Of a stretch of DNA of 64,000 nt, positions 60,430-64,000 are shown piece after piece. Every line of letters starts with the position of its first letter. The stretch's first letter is position 1. The DNA comes from Pegea sp. RAD2-039 (Eukaryota > Chordata > Thaliacea > Salpida > Salpidae), in the NCBI GenBank assembly GCA_034620365.1, contig JAQGEQ010000071.1, positions 2,976,001-3,040,000 on the forward strand, written 5' to 3'. The translations under genes were made by a program, and so were the position numbers. A model generated the notes under the pieces. It ran no database searches. It worked only from the letters and a program-made list of their open reading frames with translations, and had not been told where the DNA came from.

Positions 60430-63211
60430 ATGGAGAACGGAACAGCATATACCCATAATCTTATTGATGCTGTTCAACATCACTGTATCGATGCATCACT
60501 ACCGGATGTTACTTCTTTACCTACCTCTCGTGTCCTTTTCAATCTTCTTGACACAAAAAATGTCGGATTAGTTCCTTTGAGTGAGATTGAACGAAGGTGG
60601 AAGGCCGATGCAGTCCCAAATCTCCCTGGAGTCTTAGAAGCTTTAAGAACAGCTTCACCTGCTGGTGGAATGATATCTTACGAAACTTTTGATTGGAGTT
60701 TACGAGTCGCTTTGGCTCGTGTACAACGTAAGAAGAATGAGATGAGATACAGGGATATGTGTCGACATAATCCTGCTATGTACATGCAACCTCCTGTTGA
60801 AGGTCGCGCATACCAACGACGACCGAATCTACCAAATAATGAGCAAGGTAATCTGCGAATGATTGAATGTATGTGAATGCTGTAAGCTAAAAAATTTCGA
60901 GAGTTTGAATGTGTTAAGAGTGCAGAAGTTGAAGAATAAAGTTTTTAGAAGAAAGTTTTTGATAAATTTTAAAGATTAGACGGAAAATCGATTTGGTCAA
61001 GACCTCCTATCTTTGAAACTTTAAATTGATAAAACATTTTAATAAAACTGAAAAGTTTAAAGTTACAGTAAAAAGTTAATTAAATTTTAATTAAAATACT
61101 ACACAAGATTTTCTTCCATTCACAAAAAATGCAAAAAAGAATTCAAATATCGATTTTAAATATTAAAAAAATTAAATTTTTTTAATTTCAAAAAATATTT
61201 TTGATTATATAAAAATATTTGTGAAATTCTAAAAAGTTTTCAGTATGAAGTTAGTTTGCTGATATCAACAAAGTAGAAATTTAATTGACTTTAAAATGTA
61301 AAGAATTATTTATAAAACGCTGTTTGTCATATAATTGACAAAATTCTTCGACAAAAGTTTGAAATTTTTCAAGCTGCCAAAATGTTTCATTTCTGAAATT
61401 GAATTAATTCGAGGAAACAAGAAGAGATGTTTTTGGCAAAATCTGCTGAGTTCGGTTAAACAAAAATCGACTAAAAACTTAGTTTTCATCGATTACCAAA
61501 CCTTACTTCTTACCATCTTCTTAAATAAACTACAAGATCTTTTTCTAATCCTTTCTTTGATGTGTCTTCAGCTAATCTATACTCTTCACGACCTCCAAAT
61601 CAAACCAGTGATGAAGTAGCTAAGAGTCGTGCTGAGACGCTGGCTCGATTGAAGCAAGAGAATAATGAGATGTTGATGCGTTTGGCAAATGCAAACGTTA
61701 AAGTACCTTCTGTGTCATCACTGGCAACCAACCGGCAAGCGAACGCGATTGAAGCAAAGGGCCACAGGTCACGAACCAAAAGTGGACCCGCTTTTACATC
61801 TAAGGTTGAGATCCCTAGCTTTTGATCTTTTTAATTTGAATAATTTTGATCTTCTTAAGATTATGGCGACTTTAAAACGGGGAACACAAAAGCAGTCGAA
61901 TGAAAAGAAGGGAAACGACGTATGGGGCCGATCTGGGGCACCTTCAAAACCCCTTTACTCGAGTAGTAGCAGTGGGCGAGGGAGCGCCACCCCACCACCT
62001 GCCAGCGGTGAAGAGGGAGCAAGCTGCAGACTTTTTATCGATGTTGATGCACCTGGCTGTGGTTCTAAGCCAATATCACTCAAACGGAAGACTTATATCG
62101 GACTCAAAGGAGTTCCTCGTCTTGGGGATTCCCCTTCCCAACTAAAGACTTCGACACCAGATTCGAGATCAAAAAACCATCCGAGTAGAGGATCTGATGT
62201 AGCGCTGCGTTTCGTCAACGGAGACAAGTAAGCTGTGATGTCAGTGATGACGTAGCAGTCAGAAGATTGTTACAGAAACGAAGAAGTTTCCCCCATAACC
62301 AAGGTGGACGTTGATCAACGACGAGGAGGGATCAGGAAAGGTCTGCAGCCCCAGAAACAGCTTCAACAGGTCCAGCAACCTCAGCAGGTAGTCACGCGGA
62401 GGATGGCGCGACCCAAAAGCACTGACCCGGACAGCTTGCAAGGACACTTAAGTGAGTTGAATATAGTTTGTTGAAGTTGCCATGACGACGATCTTCATCA
62501 GGAAGTTCAGTTGAGATGAGTGATGAGATGAGATTGAACAAATCGAAACGAAGCACGAAACGTCACAACCCTCGAAGACACACGCTCTCAAATGACATTG
62601 ATATCATCCAAGTGATTTCTTTCTGATCATAATCTCTTCACATCAACTCAATCATGATCTCAATAGCTCGGATTGATCCGCAAATTGGATCGCGAAGTTG
62701 GCGTTCTACAGCAATCGATCGAAGTGCTTGGAGATGTCTCTGAGCGACTTCATCGTCGTCTCGCTGACGTTATGGCCCACACACGCCACCATGCGGATAA
62801 GCAAGCAAATGCAGCAGTGGAGAACTTCCAGTTGAGCGACGAGAAGCGATTGAATATGCTGCTTAGTGTTGTTGGTGATCTAACGCTGATGTCACGTGAT
62901 CTGTTGTATCCAGATGCAACGGTGAGTCAACTCGGATCGTGATTGGTTAATTCTAACTTTGAATCACTTTGAAGGATATTCTATCAAAATGCAAAGTGGT
63001 TCGAGCTGATCAACAAGAAGATAACTGGAAGCTAGTTGAGGTTTGTTTGTGTCTTTAAAACTTTTTTTGATATCTAATTATTTTGTAGCTGTTGGAAGAA
63101 AAGTCGGCAAAGATCAAATCTTTAGAACAAGAAAAAGCGATTTTGATACAGGAGATGTTTAAACTAAAGTCACCCTCTCAAGTAGAAGATGATACTTCAA
63201 TCTTCATTTAG
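60430..63211 (+). CDS. SAPCD2: SAPCD2-like protein (suppressor APC domain)
   Basis: Resembles suppressor-APC-domain protein 2, a regulator of cell polarity and spindle orientation in animals. Exons 60430..60847, 61572..61804, 61860..62213, 62256..62465, 62667..62921, 62975..63040 and 63089..63211 join in frame to 552 residues. The N-terminal domain (about residues 25-105) has RVLFNLLDTKNVGLVPLSEI, ERRW, LPGVLEALR, GGMISYETF. A helical segment (SRAETLARLKQENNEMLMRL) and a Ser/Pro/Gln-rich low-complexity middle follow. The C-terminal coiled coils (IRKLDREVGVLQQSIEVL, LLEEKSAKIKSLEQEK) resemble the SAPCD end. The 62214..62255 intron (42 nt, weak GTCAAC donor) and the 62465 donor were chosen only because they keep frame. 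Exons 3-5 are far richer in GC than every other gene here. Confidence 0.75.
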
Positions 63212-64000
63212 ATGGGTTTTCAAGTCTCTTAAGACATCTTACATCAGCTGTAATCTTCATCTTCATCATTTAAGAAGATTTAAAATTTAATTTAGATTTA
63301 ATCTAAAACTTAGTTTCTACTTTCAGTTCTTAGACTATTTTAGATTACATTCTGAAAATTTAGTGAAATTTTAGATAAATAATCTTTCTTGTTAATGATG
63401 ATGAACAATATAAAGTTTCATTCTGTAGTTGCCAAATTTAAACAAATATTTCAAAAATATTTTGTTTTTTCTTTAAGTCGTATAAATTCGATATTTTTCA
63501 AATCTGACTTAATTTTTTTTAGTTTATTCAAAATTGTTATTTTTTCTCCTGCGTCAAACAACTTTGAAATTATTTTTTCTTTCTCTATTTCAATTACTTG
63601 CATAATTCAATATCTTCAATAACAATCTAAAAATATTACAAGTGTTAGGAGTATTGAATTATTTTGCTGGATTTGTGAAAGATTTGATTTCGTGAAATTG
63701 TATTTGAAACAAAAGTTGGCAATAAACTGTTCTTACAAAGTCCCATAAACTAAAGTGAAGTTCTGTGACAGTCAGAGTAAAACGTCAGATGATTGGCTTA
63801 CAATCTTTTCTACAAATAAAATGATTTAATTAAGACTTCCACTTCAAATACAATTCCTAATCTACTGACAGTAAATTTTTATTAAATATTCAAAATAATT
63901 TAGGTAATTAAGCTAGTAATAAATTCTTGTGTCCTTCTAAAGATTTTCAGTTTAAATCATAAATAATCAAACACTAACAAGGGTTAAGTACAATAACTAG
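63212..64000. other. Downstream flank
   Basis: 3' UTR-like and intergenic AT-rich sequence after the SAPCD2-like gene. No further gene seen. Confidence 0.5.

Noticed and set aside
61689-62231. Alternative long frames over the SAPCD2-like exons 2-3
   Set aside because: One reads through the 61805-61859 intron and another is a GC-rich shadow; only the spliced frame connects the conserved ends.
1-64000. CRISPR arrays, tRNA or rRNA genes, prokaryotic operons, hammerhead ribozymes
   Set aside because: I looked for regular repeat-spacer units, pol III box pairs with cloverleaf context, and CTGATGA/GAAA ribozyme cores, and found none that held up.

Overview
The window is eukaryotic: strongly AT-rich, with genes cut into many small exons by mostly 45-100 nt GT-AG introns. 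The gene set is animal-specific (TMEM185, calcyphosin-2, SPATA4, OXR1/NCOA7, SLC26, C-type lectin). Small introns, low GC and roughly one gene per 4-5 kb fit a compact invertebrate genome such as a flatworm or rotifer; I cannot name the species. Exons were placed by hand from splice signals, reading phase and remembered family alignments. For every multi-exon model except the 5'-cut USP, the exon lengths add up to an intact frame.

Layout. 1-3 kb: the 3' end of a ubiquitin protease (+) and a complete TMEM185 (-). 6-19 kb: three + strand genes in a row, calcyphosin-2, a thioredoxin-fold membrane protein and an SLC26 anion transporter with STAS domain. 20-22 kb: a membrane C-type lectin (-). 23-28 kb: SPATA4 (+) and a CCDC138-like protein (-), tail to tail with only 91 nt between stop codons. 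31-38 kb: the two halves of OXR1/NCOA7, a GRAM-like module and a TLDc module, which read best as two separate - strand units. 43-45 kb: two intronless + strand genes, mitochondrial ribosomal protein L15 (with a frame break) and a C7orf50/WKF protein, spaced like an operon. 48-52 kb: a bHLH transcription factor and tubulin cofactor A (-). 60-63 kb: a SAPCD2-like gene (+) with unusually GC-rich exons.

The long gaps (3-6, 9-11, 28-31, 38-43, 45-48 and 52-60 kb) hold no gene I can support. They carry decayed dispersed repeats: a tRNA-derived SINE family, a LINE reverse-transcriptase relic, and two short repeat families, one of them MITE-like.

Functionally, SPATA4, CCDC138, calcyphosin-2 and possibly SAPCD2 belong to a cilium/centrosome/polarity theme, and an X-box-like site lies just upstream of SPATA4. 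The rest is housekeeping or membrane biology. I found no CRISPR array, tRNA gene, bacterial operon or clear new molecular system. The most unusual items are the split OXR1 locus with nested start exons, the intronless gene pair with splice-acceptor motifs just 5' of each ATG, and the L15 frame break.
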